Shown: positions 47,501-55,796 of the stretch, piece by piece
Position numbering within the stretch: position 1 is the first letter of the stretch
How the letters are laid out: the number at the start of each line of letters is the position of its first letter
Source: Flavobacterium frigidimaris
GTDB taxonomy: Bacteria > Bacteroidota > Bacteroidia > Flavobacteriales > Flavobacteriaceae
Direction: 5' to 3'
NCBI GenBank assembly: GCA_900129595.1
Contig: FQWG01000011.1
Location: 1-64,000 of the forward strand
DNA: 64,000 nt
Translations under genes and position numbers: made by a program
Notes under the pieces: generated by a model
Seen by the model: the letters and a program-made list of their open reading frames with translations, nothing else
Told to the model about the DNA's origin: nothing
The model's database searches: none

Positions 47501-50500
47501 ACAATAAATACAGCTGCTAGTTTCTATAGTTTTGATGGAGGCTATACTTGGGGAACTTCTCCTTCTTTATCAAATCTTAATTCTTATGGATATTACAACA
47601 TTGCAATAAAAAACAATTTAGGATGTGTTTCTAACTTTGTAAGTGTTTCAATTAATAACGCAAGGCTTCCAGATCCAGATTACACAGTTACCAATCCAAG
47701 TTGTGGAAATATTGGCAATATTACATTCAACACTACTGCAGATTATTACAGTATCGATTATGGTACAACCTGGAGTACAAGTAATGTTTTTAATAATTTA
47801 GGCCAGGGATCTTACTATTTAATGATAAAAAAAGATAATTGTACATCCAATTACATTTCCATTTATATGGATACTTCGAAGCTGGCACAGCCCAATTTAA
47901 CCATCACTCAGCCAGGATGTGGAACAAAGGGAAGTATTAAAATTAATACTACTGCAAGCTTTTATAGTATTGACGGTACCAATTGGGTGACAAATCCAGT
48001 TTTTTCAAACCTTTCAGCAGCATATTATTACCCAATGATCAAAAATGCTCAAGGTTGTGTTTCTAACTCAAACCCGGTATCTCTGCAAGAATTTTATCTC
48101 CCAGCTCCCACTTTTAAAACAACACAACCTACTTGTGGAGTTGGTGGGATTATAACTTTTACTTCAACTGAAGCACAATACAGTATAGATGGAGGTAAAA
48201 CCTGGAGTACTAATCCTGTATTTACTAATCTAAGTCCGAACAGTTATTATTTAGTAGTAAAAAGTGCTACTGGGTGCACATCTAACCCTTACAATACATA
48301 TACTAACTTACAACAGTATTATTTACCTAATCCGGATTTTACATTAATTCAACCAACCTGTGGAATCAACGGAAGTATTACTATTGCAACAGTTGCAAGT
48401 TCGTATAGCTTTGATAATGGCAATACCTGGACAACTAATCCCGCTCTTTCAGGACTTACTTCTGGTTATTACAACATTATGATAAAAAATGCAGCCGGTT
48501 GTAAATCTTATGCTTTGTCAATATCAATCAATCCTTATTTTCTTCCAAATCCAAATATAAAAGTTGTACAGCCCAGCTGCGGAAATGGAGGAAGCATAAC
48601 AGTTACTACTCCTGCAGACAGTTATAGTTTTGATGGAGGAATAACCTGGACTACAAATCCAATTTTATTAAATCCTGCGAGTTCGTCTTATAATATCCTT
48701 ATTAAAAATGCAAAGAACTGTAAATCAAATTCACAATATGTCTACATAAACAAATATTACCTGTCCTCACCTAATACCAGTACTATTCAACCTACATGTA
48801 GTACTCCTAGTGGAACTATAATAATAAATTCTGCTGCAGACCAATATAGTTTTGATGGAGGAATAACCTGGACTACAAATCCTGTAAAGAAAAATTTAGC
48901 TGGAGGCTCATACAATGTATTAATAAAAAACACTCTGGGCTGTATCTCTTACAGCAGTTATACCTATATAAATACTCCTCCCTCAATTCCTGCCGCACCA
49001 GCTGTAAAGATCGTTCAACCTTCTTCCTGCGGCGCCACTGACGGAAGTATCACCATAACAACATCAGCCATCAGTTATAGTTTTAATGATGGAAACAGTT
49101 GGACTACAAGTCCAACGAAAATAAATATAGGCGCTGGTACATATATTATTAAAATCAAAACAAATTCATATAGTTGCGAATCATCGACAACTGTTGTCAA
49201 CCTGAGTTCTGGCACTACAATTGCAGCTCCAAATTTTACTGCAGCTCAGCCAAATTGCAGTTCATCAAAAGGCTCTATTACCATTACAACAAATGCTGCA
49301 ACCTATAGTTTTGACAACGGATTAACCTACGTTTTTTCTAATACAAAAACAGATCTTTCGCCTGGTACCTATTTCATAAAAATTAAAAATGCAGCGGGTT
49401 GTGTTTCAGATGCTGCTCCAGTTACGATTTCACCATTATCAGCGCTTTCAGCTCCTTCCTTTACAGCGACTCAACCCAATTGCGCCAATTTTACAGGATC
49501 AATTTCAATTAATACTGCTGCCGATTTTTATAGTTTTGATAACGGAATTACGTTTGGGCCATCCAATACAAAATCTAATCTTTCTGCAGGAACTTATAAT
49601 TTGATGATTAAATATAATTCGGGTTGTATTTCTCTGGCTGCACCGGTCACTATACAAGCTGCACCTGTAATTCCTGAAGCACCGCAAGTAGTAGTCACAA
49701 ACCCACTGGGCTGTAGTTCTGCCTTAGGCAGCATTATGGTTTCTACGGTTGCGAATCTATATAGTTTTGACGATGGTCTTACATGGGATACCAGCAACAC
49801 TGCCAATTTATCTCCCGGAAGTTATTTTATCCGAATAAAATACACAAATGGCTGCCAATCTATTGCGTACAAAGCAACCATCAATGTACCGCCAAATGCT
49901 CCTTCAACTCCAACATTAAATGTTACCCAGCCTATTACTTGCAGCAATCCATTTGGCTCGATTTTAATTACAAGTACAGCTGACCAATATAGTTTTGACG
50001 ATGGTAAAAATTATTCATCCAATCCTGATTCAGGAAATTTAATAGCCGGAATCTATATGGTTCGTGTTAAAAATAGTATTGGCTGCGAGTCTGCTGCATT
50101 ACCTGCAACCATTAATGCTCCAACGGATTATCCGAGCAATCCTGCATTTACAATTTCCCAGCCGGATTGCAATAATCTTAAAGGTACTATTACAATTACT
50201 GACACTGCACCAGAATATAGTTTCGATAATGGTGTTAGCTGGACGACAACTGCTATGAAATTAAATCTTGACCCTAAAACCTATTTTATTAAGGTCAAAA
50301 ATAATAACGGTTGTATTTCAAATGCAAGCACAGTTACGATCAATCCTTTTACAAATTTTACTCCAAAACCTGCTTTAGCCAGCCCCCAAACATTCTGTAT
50401 TCAACAAAATGCGACACTAAATTCAATTATTATCACAGGGCAAAGCATAAAATGGTATGACGCTCAAACCGTTGGAACACCTTTAGCCAATACAACCGCG

Positions 50501-51787
50501 CTACAAAATACCACAACTTATTATGCATCACAAACTATCAATGGCTGCGAAAGCTTAAGAATTGCTGTTACAGTCAGTATCCAAAGTACTGCTGCTCCAG
50601 CTGGAAATGCAAACCAGATTTTTTGTTCAGCACAAAATGCAACTGTTGCAAATATTGTAATTACCGGTGATCAAATTAAATGGTACGATGCATTAACCAA
50701 TGGTAATTTATTATCAGAAACAACAAGTCTAATTAACGGAAAAACCTATTATGCTTCGCAAACAATTAATAATTGTGAAGGCCCTAGATTTGGAGTTATG
50801 GTTTCAATGGTAAATACGCCTTCTGCTCCAACAGGAAATGCAAATCAGGAATTTTGTAAAAGCGAGAATGCAACACTAAATGATATTCAAACAACAGGAC
50901 AGAACATAAAATGGTACGATACCAATTTTGCGGCGGCGGCTTTACCAAGCACAACCTTATTAGAAGATAGTAAAACCTATTACGCTTCTCAAACTATTGG
51001 ATGCGAAAGTGACAGAACTCCATTTTTAATTCGGGTTCATGATACAGCTTTACCAACAGGCAGCAGTAACCAACAATTTTGTATCGATGAAATTGCAATT
51101 TTAGAAAATATAGCTTTGAGCGGAACGGCAATTAAATGGTATGATGCCGCAACAAATGGCAACATTTTACCAGAAACTACTTTATTACAAAATGGTATTT
51201 ATTACGCGACGCAAACAATAAACAATTGCGAAAGCAAAAGACTTGCCATTACCGTAAAAATTCAGGATACCCAAAATCCAATTGCTGATTCACCACAAAC
51301 ATTCTGTGTACAACAAAATGCTTCAATAAAAAGCATCAACATTACAGGGCAAAATATGAAATGGTATCAAAGTACATCTTCAAATACCACATTGTCTGAA
51401 GCAACAGCTCTTGAAAACGGAATCACTTATTATGCCTCACAAACCATAAACAATTGCGAAAGTGACAGAATTCCAGTTGACATAAGTATACTGGGTGCAA
51501 CAGTTGGAGATTGTATCAATTTTGTAGATGAATTACCTTTCCCTAAATTCTTCACACCAAATAATGATGGTTATAATGATACCTGGACAATAGATTTCGC
51601 TTATTTGAAACCCAATACAGGAATCAAAATATTTGATCGTTACGGAAAATTTATCAAAGAAATAACTCCCAATATCCCGTGGGATGGAAATTATCTGGGC
51701 AGTCAGGAACCTGCATCAGATTACTGGTTTACTGCAACAAGATTAAACGGAAAAGAATACAGAGGACATTTCAGTCTGAAACGATAA
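44558..51787 (+). CDS. giant repeat surface protein with T9SS type B C-terminal signal
   Basis: The 2409-residue protein has a Sec signal (cleavage near CVFAQE), a coiled-coil-like stretch (about 45-65) and an N-terminal beta-sandwich region (about 85-310; GHFGYMYVDDVCILHSA). A further N-terminal part runs to about 606. Then come 18 tandem repeats of about 74 residues (607-1942), each with PxC, GSITI, YSFDNGxTWT and a final GC. Five Ig-like repeats of about 75 residues follow (1943-2317; IKWYDA, TYYASQT). The gliding-motility-associated CTD (about 2328-2409) has FFTPNNDGYNDTW and FDRYGKF. It is presumably exported by T9SS and attached to the surface as an adhesin, comparable in plan to SprB. 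Confidence 0.92.
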   Translation: MKKILLLFIVFIKCTCVFAQEINPNSSNNFLLEDKNGHLIQNLEQQKQFLKIREEKMKAEVLNLKKVILNSKDGNLTSKTAATLQGVEMCTNGGFEQYETVNGGSYLKNFLCTIGDPPGPTQCRSITNTADSYINRYDPNNMNIMATGVSANLVDPYIGDIKAFDQYALKINYENSSTYGSIVQGKRFKTNNENYLKFNYKAVLQSVYDNSHTDNQAFVKARILDKNKAVVSEFCLVGDEKNCIFSKVPSQSSDFVTLYTSNWQSGILDISSIPNNEEFTVEFMASRCGLGGHFGYMYVDDVCILHSAENLQGSIELDPLYKVCPTLPISVCGSYTIPNSGGISASVKKITLNVYNSSNVSVYSTSTTSSLDTTNKKFCFTLKTSDFPNITNANYNVGVQVDYDISGTSCAGTTFNSAIDPDANPGWDISFLNCSSSCNINVTTATISQCDANRDGSENFDLSTLNSLVVASTAGLNFSYFKNYNEAESNLNAITNFTSYPSSSASVFVRVSRDATCYKIISANLEVRNPTANITGILNVCSGSTVLTASPGSSYLWNTGETTQSITVTSLGDYSVTVTDSFGCTSNASVTIEPSQTAVSPILQITQPSCFVSTGTIKVTSPASQYSFDDGYTWGASDTKSNLYPGTYLVKIKTVNGCTSYSQSVTITAASTLYPNYSYTNPLFCGDTGSITITTPATYYSFDDGKTWVNNSIANNLLPANYKIRTKDLQGCISSANNVLISSNTLETPTYTIELPACTVKGSITINTLSDFYTFDGGSTWVTNNKMSNLNAGSYSLGIKNALGCTSYYTYAYLNDFKDFSPQYTTEQPVCGTDGSITITTSADLYSFDNGATWTSNNVKILPFGRYQIKIKNSAGCISSANYVSLNQPYLNQPIITQEQPTCGVNGKITVNSLSDFYSFDNGATWTTLNSKSLPPGIYTVIIKNNLGCMSYPNTVYLNNPNIDIPNYTVVQPTCTSSGSITINTAASFYSFDGGYTWGTSPSLSNLNSYGYYNIAIKNNLGCVSNFVSVSINNARLPDPDYTVTNPSCGNIGNITFNTTADYYSIDYGTTWSTSNVFNNLGQGSYYLMIKKDNCTSNYISIYMDTSKLAQPNLTITQPGCGTKGSIKINTTASFYSIDGTNWVTNPVFSNLSAAYYYPMIKNAQGCVSNSNPVSLQEFYLPAPTFKTTQPTCGVGGIITFTSTEAQYSIDGGKTWSTNPVFTNLSPNSYYLVVKSATGCTSNPYNTYTNLQQYYLPNPDFTLIQPTCGINGSITIATVASSYSFDNGNTWTTNPALSGLTSGYYNIMIKNAAGCKSYALSISINPYFLPNPNIKVVQPSCGNGGSITVTTPADSYSFDGGITWTTNPILLNPASSSYNILIKNAKNCKSNSQYVYINKYYLSSPNTSTIQPTCSTPSGTIIINSAADQYSFDGGITWTTNPVKKNLAGGSYNVLIKNTLGCISYSSYTYINTPPSIPAAPAVKIVQPSSCGATDGSITITTSAISYSFNDGNSWTTSPTKINIGAGTYIIKIKTNSYSCESSTTVVNLSSGTTIAAPNFTAAQPNCSSSKGSITITTNAATYSFDNGLTYVFSNTKTDLSPGTYFIKIKNAAGCVSDAAPVTISPLSALSAPSFTATQPNCANFTGSISINTAADFYSFDNGITFGPSNTKSNLSAGTYNLMIKYNSGCISLAAPVTIQAAPVIPEAPQVVVTNPLGCSSALGSIMVSTVANLYSFDDGLTWDTSNTANLSPGSYFIRIKYTNGCQSIAYKATINVPPNAPSTPTLNVTQPITCSNPFGSILITSTADQYSFDDGKNYSSNPDSGNLIAGIYMVRVKNSIGCESAALPATINAPTDYPSNPAFTISQPDCNNLKGTITITDTAPEYSFDNGVSWTTTAMKLNLDPKTYFIKVKNNNGCISNASTVTINPFTNFTPKPALASPQTFCIQQNATLNSIIITGQSIKWYDAQTVGTPLANTTALQNTTTYYASQTINGCESLRIAVTVSIQSTAAPAGNANQIFCSAQNATVANIVITGDQIKWYDALTNGNLLSETTSLINGKTYYASQTINNCEGPRFGVMVSMVNTPSAPTGNANQEFCKSENATLNDIQTTGQNIKWYDTNFAAAALPSTTLLEDSKTYYASQTIGCESDRTPFLIRVHDTALPTGSSNQQFCIDEIAILENIALSGTAIKWYDAATNGNILPETTLLQNGIYYATQTINNCESKRLAITVKIQDTQNPIADSPQTFCVQQNASIKSINITGQNMKWYQSTSSNTTLSEATALENGITYYASQTINNCESDRIPVDISILGATVGDCINFVDELPFPKFFTPNNDGYNDTWTIDFAYLKPNTGIKIFDRYGKFIKEITPNIPWDGNYLGSQEPASDYWFTATRLNGKEYRGHFSLKR
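46376..50383 (+). repeat. coding tandem repeat array, 18 units of about 222 bp
   Basis: All 18 units carry the Y-S/T-F/I-D/N core followed by a Gly or Thr/Trp-rich turn, and two cysteines. The units differ strongly at the DNA level, so the array is old. Two neighbouring units (48634 and 48847 regions) share the TTTTGATGGAGGAATAACCT stretch, a sign of local gene conversion or recent copying. Confidence 0.85.
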
Positions 51788-51792
51788 AAAAA

Positions 51793-51820
51793 ATAACCGC
51801 AAAGTAAATTTTGCGGTTTT
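51793..51820. terminator. terminator of the giant protein gene
   Basis: AACCGCAAA pairs with TTTGCGGTT around a 6-nt loop, followed by a T-run. An A-run precedes it, so it can also serve the convergent hydrolase operon. Confidence 0.85.
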
Positions 51821-51841
51821 TTTATTTAGAACTTATGCATC

Positions 51842-53206
51842 CTATTTTGTTTGTATTAAAAGCCAATTGGATATTCCTTCTAAAGCTATAGGAGAAAATG
51901 TCTGCTCAATCGTATCATATTCCGTAGGAGAACCTGTTTTACATTCCTGAAACAAATGATTTAAATCAGGAAGTTCTTTGATTGTTACATTTTTATTCCC
52001 TGCCTTGATCAAAGCTTTTTTAATCGCTTCTAAATTGACAGTTGCAGGAACTTGTAAATCTTTGCTGCCATTAAGAGCTAAAACAGGGCATTTTACTTTT
52101 GCTAAAGCTACTGCCGGATCGATTCTTAAAAAATTGTACCACCAGCCATTTGTAATTTGTTCTGTAAATGATTTTGCAGTTTTATCGTCAAATTTTGACT
52201 GAGCATAGCTACTTAAATTGTTTTTTAACTTTTCATCATTTACTGAAGAAGCCAAAACAATTTCGTAGGCGCCTTTAAAAATTTCCTGACCTTTTTGAAT
52301 GTCATTTTCAGGAACTCCAAATTGTCTTTCAAGTATTTCTTTTTGTAGTAACAACAATTTATCTCCACGAAGCCCCGGCCCGGCTAATAAAACAATAAAG
52401 TCAATGTCTTTTGAATTTCCTGCAATCATTGGAGCTATTACTCCTCCTTCACTATGACCAATTAATCCAATTTTATTTTTATTGATCTCTTTTCTGCTTT
52501 TTAAATAATCAACTCCAGCCTGAACATCTCTTGCAAAATCAATCGTTGTTGCTTTTGTAAAATCACCAGTAGATTCGCCTGCTCCACGATCATCAAAACG
52601 TAATACAGCTATTCCTTTTTTTGTCAAATAATCAGACAAAACTAAAAATGGTTTATGTCTCAGTATTTCTTCATCTCTATTTTGTTTGCCGCTTCCGGTA
52701 ATTAAAATTACAGCCGGAAAATTACCCTCTTTTTTAGGTAAAGATAAAGTTCCTGCTAAAGTTACATGATCTGTTTTATTTTCAAATTTTACTTCCTCGG
52801 TATAATACGGAAAAGGTTTTTGCGGTTCTTGTGGTCTTGCATATACTTGTTTTTCAATCACTTCTTTTGATAAATTCATCTCGAAAGAATGCCCGCCCTG
52901 AGTAAAAGTACCTACAATAATATTGTCTTTATTTAAAGTTCCAACATAAGAAATTTGAGCACTTGGTATTTCTAATTTTAAAATTGAATTTTCAAAAGTT
53001 GCTTTTTCTAAAGGAACTCCAGTCACTTTCTGGTCTGGACTATCCATTGTTGCATTATAACCATTTTCTGTTTTATTCACATTAAATGATACTCTTAATT
53101 GAGTGCCCTGCACTTTTAAAACACCATTCCATTTTCCTGAAATTTCTTGCCCCCTCATGATAAAAGATCCTAAAATTGCAATTAAAATAAGTATTATTTT
53201 TGTCAT
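51842..53206 (-). CDS. secreted alpha/beta hydrolase with N-terminal beta domain
   Basis: The 454-residue protein has a signal peptide (cleavage near IMRGQE), an N-terminal beta-barrel-like domain (about 22-112; GKWNGVLKVQGTQLRVSF), and an alpha/beta hydrolase domain. The nucleophile is S252 in GLIGHSEGGVIAP, the oxyanion region is in ITGSGKQNRDEE, the acid is in LALNGSKDLQVP and the catalytic His in LPDLNHLFQE. It is an esterase or peptidase of unknown substrate. It is the third gene of the SdpR-SdpI operon, 25 bp after SdpI. Confidence 0.85.
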   Translation of the reverse strand: MTKIILILIAILGSFIMRGQEISGKWNGVLKVQGTQLRVSFNVNKTENGYNATMDSPDQKVTGVPLEKATFENSILKLEIPSAQISYVGTLNKDNIIVGTFTQGGHSFEMNLSKEVIEKQVYARPQEPQKPFPYYTEEVKFENKTDHVTLAGTLSLPKKEGNFPAVILITGSGKQNRDEEILRHKPFLVLSDYLTKKGIAVLRFDDRGAGESTGDFTKATTIDFARDVQAGVDYLKSRKEINKNKIGLIGHSEGGVIAPMIAGNSKDIDFIVLLAGPGLRGDKLLLLQKEILERQFGVPENDIQKGQEIFKGAYEIVLASSVNDEKLKNNLSSYAQSKFDDKTAKSFTEQITNGWWYNFLRIDPAVALAKVKCPVLALNGSKDLQVPATVNLEAIKKALIKAGNKNVTIKELPDLNHLFQECKTGSPTEYDTIEQTFSPIALEGISNWLLIQTK

Positions 53207-53231
53207 TTTTTTAACTGATTATGTAATTAAA

Positions 53232-53894
53232 CTACTTTGATTGATGATCTCTTTTTTGTATTTGTTTGAACTTTATGAAAGAATAAACTATCGGAATTAA
53301 TGCTAAAATTATAATGATAAAAACAAATACATTACGAAATGCATTGTTGAGAACTATTCCTCCTAGTAATAGAATAAAGCCTCCAATAAGCCAAATCTTA
53401 CCTGCAAATGCATGAGTAGCTTTCCAAACTTCACTATTTTCCAATGTCCATGGTGTACGTATTCCTATAAAATAATTAGGCTGAATTACTTTAAAATAAT
53501 TCCCCAAAATCATTAATAGCACTCCTATCAATGCAAAAACCAAATTAGGATTATTTACAGATCGCTCTTTTGTAGTATAAAGAATTAATAATGCTACTAA
53601 AGACATGAATAGTACCAAAAAAAACTTGAGCTGATAGAATTTTCCTCCCATTAAAGAAATTCTCTTTTTAGGATCTATATGTGGAATAAAAGTCATCAAA
53701 ACATACATTAAAACCGGCAAAAGAAATAAAATAAAAATAAGCGAAAACTTGTCGCCCCAATTATCAATTTCTCCTTTATAATTCCAATGTATTGGAACTC
53801 TCTGAGGAAGGCTGTCCCAAATAATAGCTAAATACACAAAAGGTGTCAAAACAATTCCAAGTATTGGAAGTTCTTTTTTCAGTTCTAAATTCAT
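53232..53894 (-). CDS. SdpI/DUF1648 family membrane protein
   Basis: The 220-residue protein has six hydrophobic segments. The N-terminal DUF1648 pattern LPQRVPIHWNYKGEIDNWGDK is followed by the SdpI signature NYFIGIRTPWTLENSEVWKATH near residue 135-155. In Bacillus SdpI gives immunity to the SdpC toxin and traps the SdpR repressor at the membrane. Here no SdpC toxin gene is visible. It starts 2 bp after the repressor stop. Confidence 0.9.
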   Translation of the reverse strand: MNLELKKELPILGIVLTPFVYLAIIWDSLPQRVPIHWNYKGEIDNWGDKFSLIFILFLLPVLMYVLMTFIPHIDPKKRISLMGGKFYQLKFFLVLFMSLVALLILYTTKERSVNNPNLVFALIGVLLMILGNYFKVIQPNYFIGIRTPWTLENSEVWKATHAFAGKIWLIGGFILLLGGIVLNNAFRNVFVFIIIILALIPIVYSFIKFKQIQKRDHQSK

Positions 53895-53896
53895 TT

Positions 53897-54154
53897 TTAT
53901 TTTTTAAAGGTTAGTATCCATTGCAAAACATCTTCCATTATGGTGGTATTGATGGAGTAAATGATGAATTGTCCGTTTTTTTCAGAAGTAATTAAATCAG
54001 CACGTTTTAAAATATCCAAATGATGCGAAATACTTGGTTTTGAAATATTAAAAGCATCGGCAATTTCTCCGGCAGATAAATCCTTCTCCTTCAAAAGTTC
54101 CAGAATTTCTCTTCGGGTCGCATCATTTAATGCCTTAAAAATATCATTCATCAT
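53897..54154 (-). CDS. ArsR-family autorepressor (SdpR type)
   Basis: The 85-residue winged-helix protein begins DIFKALNDATRREILELLKE and has the recognition helix SAGEIADAFNISKPSISHHL, matching SdpR-type autorepressors without metal-binding cysteines. It is the first gene of an operon with SdpI and a hydrolase. A 20-bp palindrome 6 bp upstream of its start is its likely operator. Two adjacent ATG codons can serve as start. Confidence 0.92.
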   Translation of the reverse strand: MMNDIFKALNDATRREILELLKEKDLSAGEIADAFNISKPSISHHLDILKRADLITSEKNGQFIIYSINTTIMEDVLQWILTFKK

Positions 54155-54160
54155 TTATAT

Positions 54161-54180
54161 ATTTAGACAAATATCTAAAT
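54161..54180. promoter_or_regulatory. operator palindrome before the SdpR-like gene
   Basis: ATTTAGACAAATATCTAAAT has perfect 7-bp arms ATTTAGA/TCTAAAT separated by 6 bp. The size and place just upstream of an ArsR-type gene fit an autoregulatory operator. Confidence 0.65.
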
Positions 54181-54195
54181 ACTTTTTTAATTGAC

Positions 54196-54229
54196 AAAAA
54201 AAAAGCAGCTTTTTTTTTAATGCTGCTTT
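54196..54229 (-). terminator. terminator of the MHS transporter gene
   Basis: AAAGCAGC/GCTGCTTT encloses a 12-nt loop. On the minus strand a run of nine T residues follows. Confidence 0.85.
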
Positions 54230-54249
54230 ATATATCTGTAAAAATAATC

Positions 54250-55527
54250 TTAAAACTTATGTTCTTCTTTGCTAATCACCAAAAACGAAAATAAAGAAAT
54301 ACATGCTGCAATGGTTAAATAAAAACCTACATAACTCACGCTATAAGTCGAAGCTAACCAAATTGCGATCATAGGCGCAAAAGCAGCACCCAGAATTCCT
54401 GCCATATTAAAAGTCAGCGATGCACCGGAATAACGAACATTCGTTGGAAACAACTCTGATAAAAAAGTCCCCAAGGGCCCATAAGTAAATCCCATTAAAG
54501 CCATCCCGATACAGGCAAAAGTAGTAACCAGAATAATATTTCCGGAACTTAAAAAGTAAGAAAAGAAAAACCCGAAAATCGCGATTGCTGCTGTAGCTAT
54601 AATAAGCATTTTGCGTCGGCCAATTTTATCTGCAACGACAGCCGAAACGGGTATAAAAATAGCAAAAAACAATACCGAAAATAACTGTATCAACAATCCG
54701 TCTCTTTTAACAATTCCTAAATCTGAAGTCGCCCAACTTAATGTAAAAACGGTCATTAAATAAAAGACCAAAAAAGTCGTAATAGCAGCAAACGTTCCAA
54801 AAATCAATTGATTTTTATATGATTTTACAAGAGTAAAAAAAGGAACTTTAACTTCTTCCTGTTCTTTTTTAGAATTTTCGAAGGAGGGAGTTTCAGTAAT
54901 TTTTGTTCGAATGTAAAACCCTACTACTACCAAAAGTGAACTGGCAATAAACGGAATTCTCCATCCATAATCCATAAAAGCTTCATTACTCATTGAGTCA
55001 GTCAAAAACAAAAAAGTTCCTCCTGAAAGTAATAATCCTATTGGAGCTCCTAATTGCGGAAACATTCCGTACCAGGCGCGTTTATCTGGAGGTGCATTTT
55101 CTATAGCCAATAAAACAGCTCCTCCCCATTCACCTCCTAAACCTACACCTTGTCCAAATCGGCATAACATCAATAATAACGGAGCTGCAACACCAATACT
55201 TGCATAACTTGGTAAAAACCCGATAGCAACAGTCGAAATACCCATCGTTAGTAAAGCGGCAACCAAAGTAAATTTGCGCCCAATTTTATCTCCGTAATGT
55301 CCAAAAAAAGCAGAACCTAAAGGACGTGATAAAAAAGCAATCGAAAAAGTAGCTAAAGATTCCAGAGTCGCCATAGTGGGATTAGAATCAGGAAAAAATA
55401 ATTGCGGGAAAACCAACACCGCAGCATTGGCATAAATATAAAAATCAAAAAATTCAATTGTAGTTCCAATTAAGGAACCAAAAAGAACATGTTTTAATGA
55501 GTTCTTCTTTTTTGGGTTATTTTCCAT
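54250..55527 (-). CDS. MFS transporter, metabolite:H+ symporter (MHS/ProP-like) family
   Basis: The ATG at 55527 gives 425 residues; an upstream in-frame start would add an unneeded 10 residues. About 12 TM helices are seen. SLIGTTIEFFDFYIYANAA is the MHS start, and GHYGDKIGRKFTL and ADKIGRRKML are the two loop 2-3 type motifs. RFGQGVGLGGEWGGAVLLAIE is also diagnostic. Family members carry proline/betaine, ketoglutarate, citrate or shikimate; the substrate cannot be told from sequence. Confidence 0.9.
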   Translation of the reverse strand: MENNPKKKNSLKHVLFGSLIGTTIEFFDFYIYANAAVLVFPQLFFPDSNPTMATLESLATFSIAFLSRPLGSAFFGHYGDKIGRKFTLVAALLTMGISTVAIGFLPSYASIGVAAPLLLMLCRFGQGVGLGGEWGGAVLLAIENAPPDKRAWYGMFPQLGAPIGLLLSGGTFLFLTDSMSNEAFMDYGWRIPFIASSLLVVVGFYIRTKITETPSFENSKKEQEEVKVPFFTLVKSYKNQLIFGTFAAITTFLVFYLMTVFTLSWATSDLGIVKRDGLLIQLFSVLFFAIFIPVSAVVADKIGRRKMLIIATAAIAIFGFFFSYFLSSGNIILVTTFACIGMALMGFTYGPLGTFLSELFPTNVRYSGASLTFNMAGILGAAFAPMIAIWLASTYSVSYVGFYLTIAACISLFSFLVISKEEHKF

Positions 55528-55796
55528 GTAAAATAGATATATCTTTTTTAACTGCAAAAATAGAATTTCGATAGCAATAATTCATCTTTAGAACAAATAC
55601 TTTTAAATTATCACGCATTTTTAACAACTTTTTCAAATTTTAAATTTATTTTAAACTCCTAATAACCCAACATTAAAAACCTGATCACACGAACTTTAAA
55701 ATAAAATTTAAAAATCAAATCATAAGCAATCGTTAAAACCATTTTTAACTGCATATTTTGATTAAATTTACAGCTGTCAAAAATAAATTTAAAATT

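Noticed and set aside
46376..50383. Regular repeat spacing that could suggest a CRISPR array
   Set aside because: Units are about 222 bp, diverged, in frame and encode protein domains; there are no short identical repeats with unique spacers.
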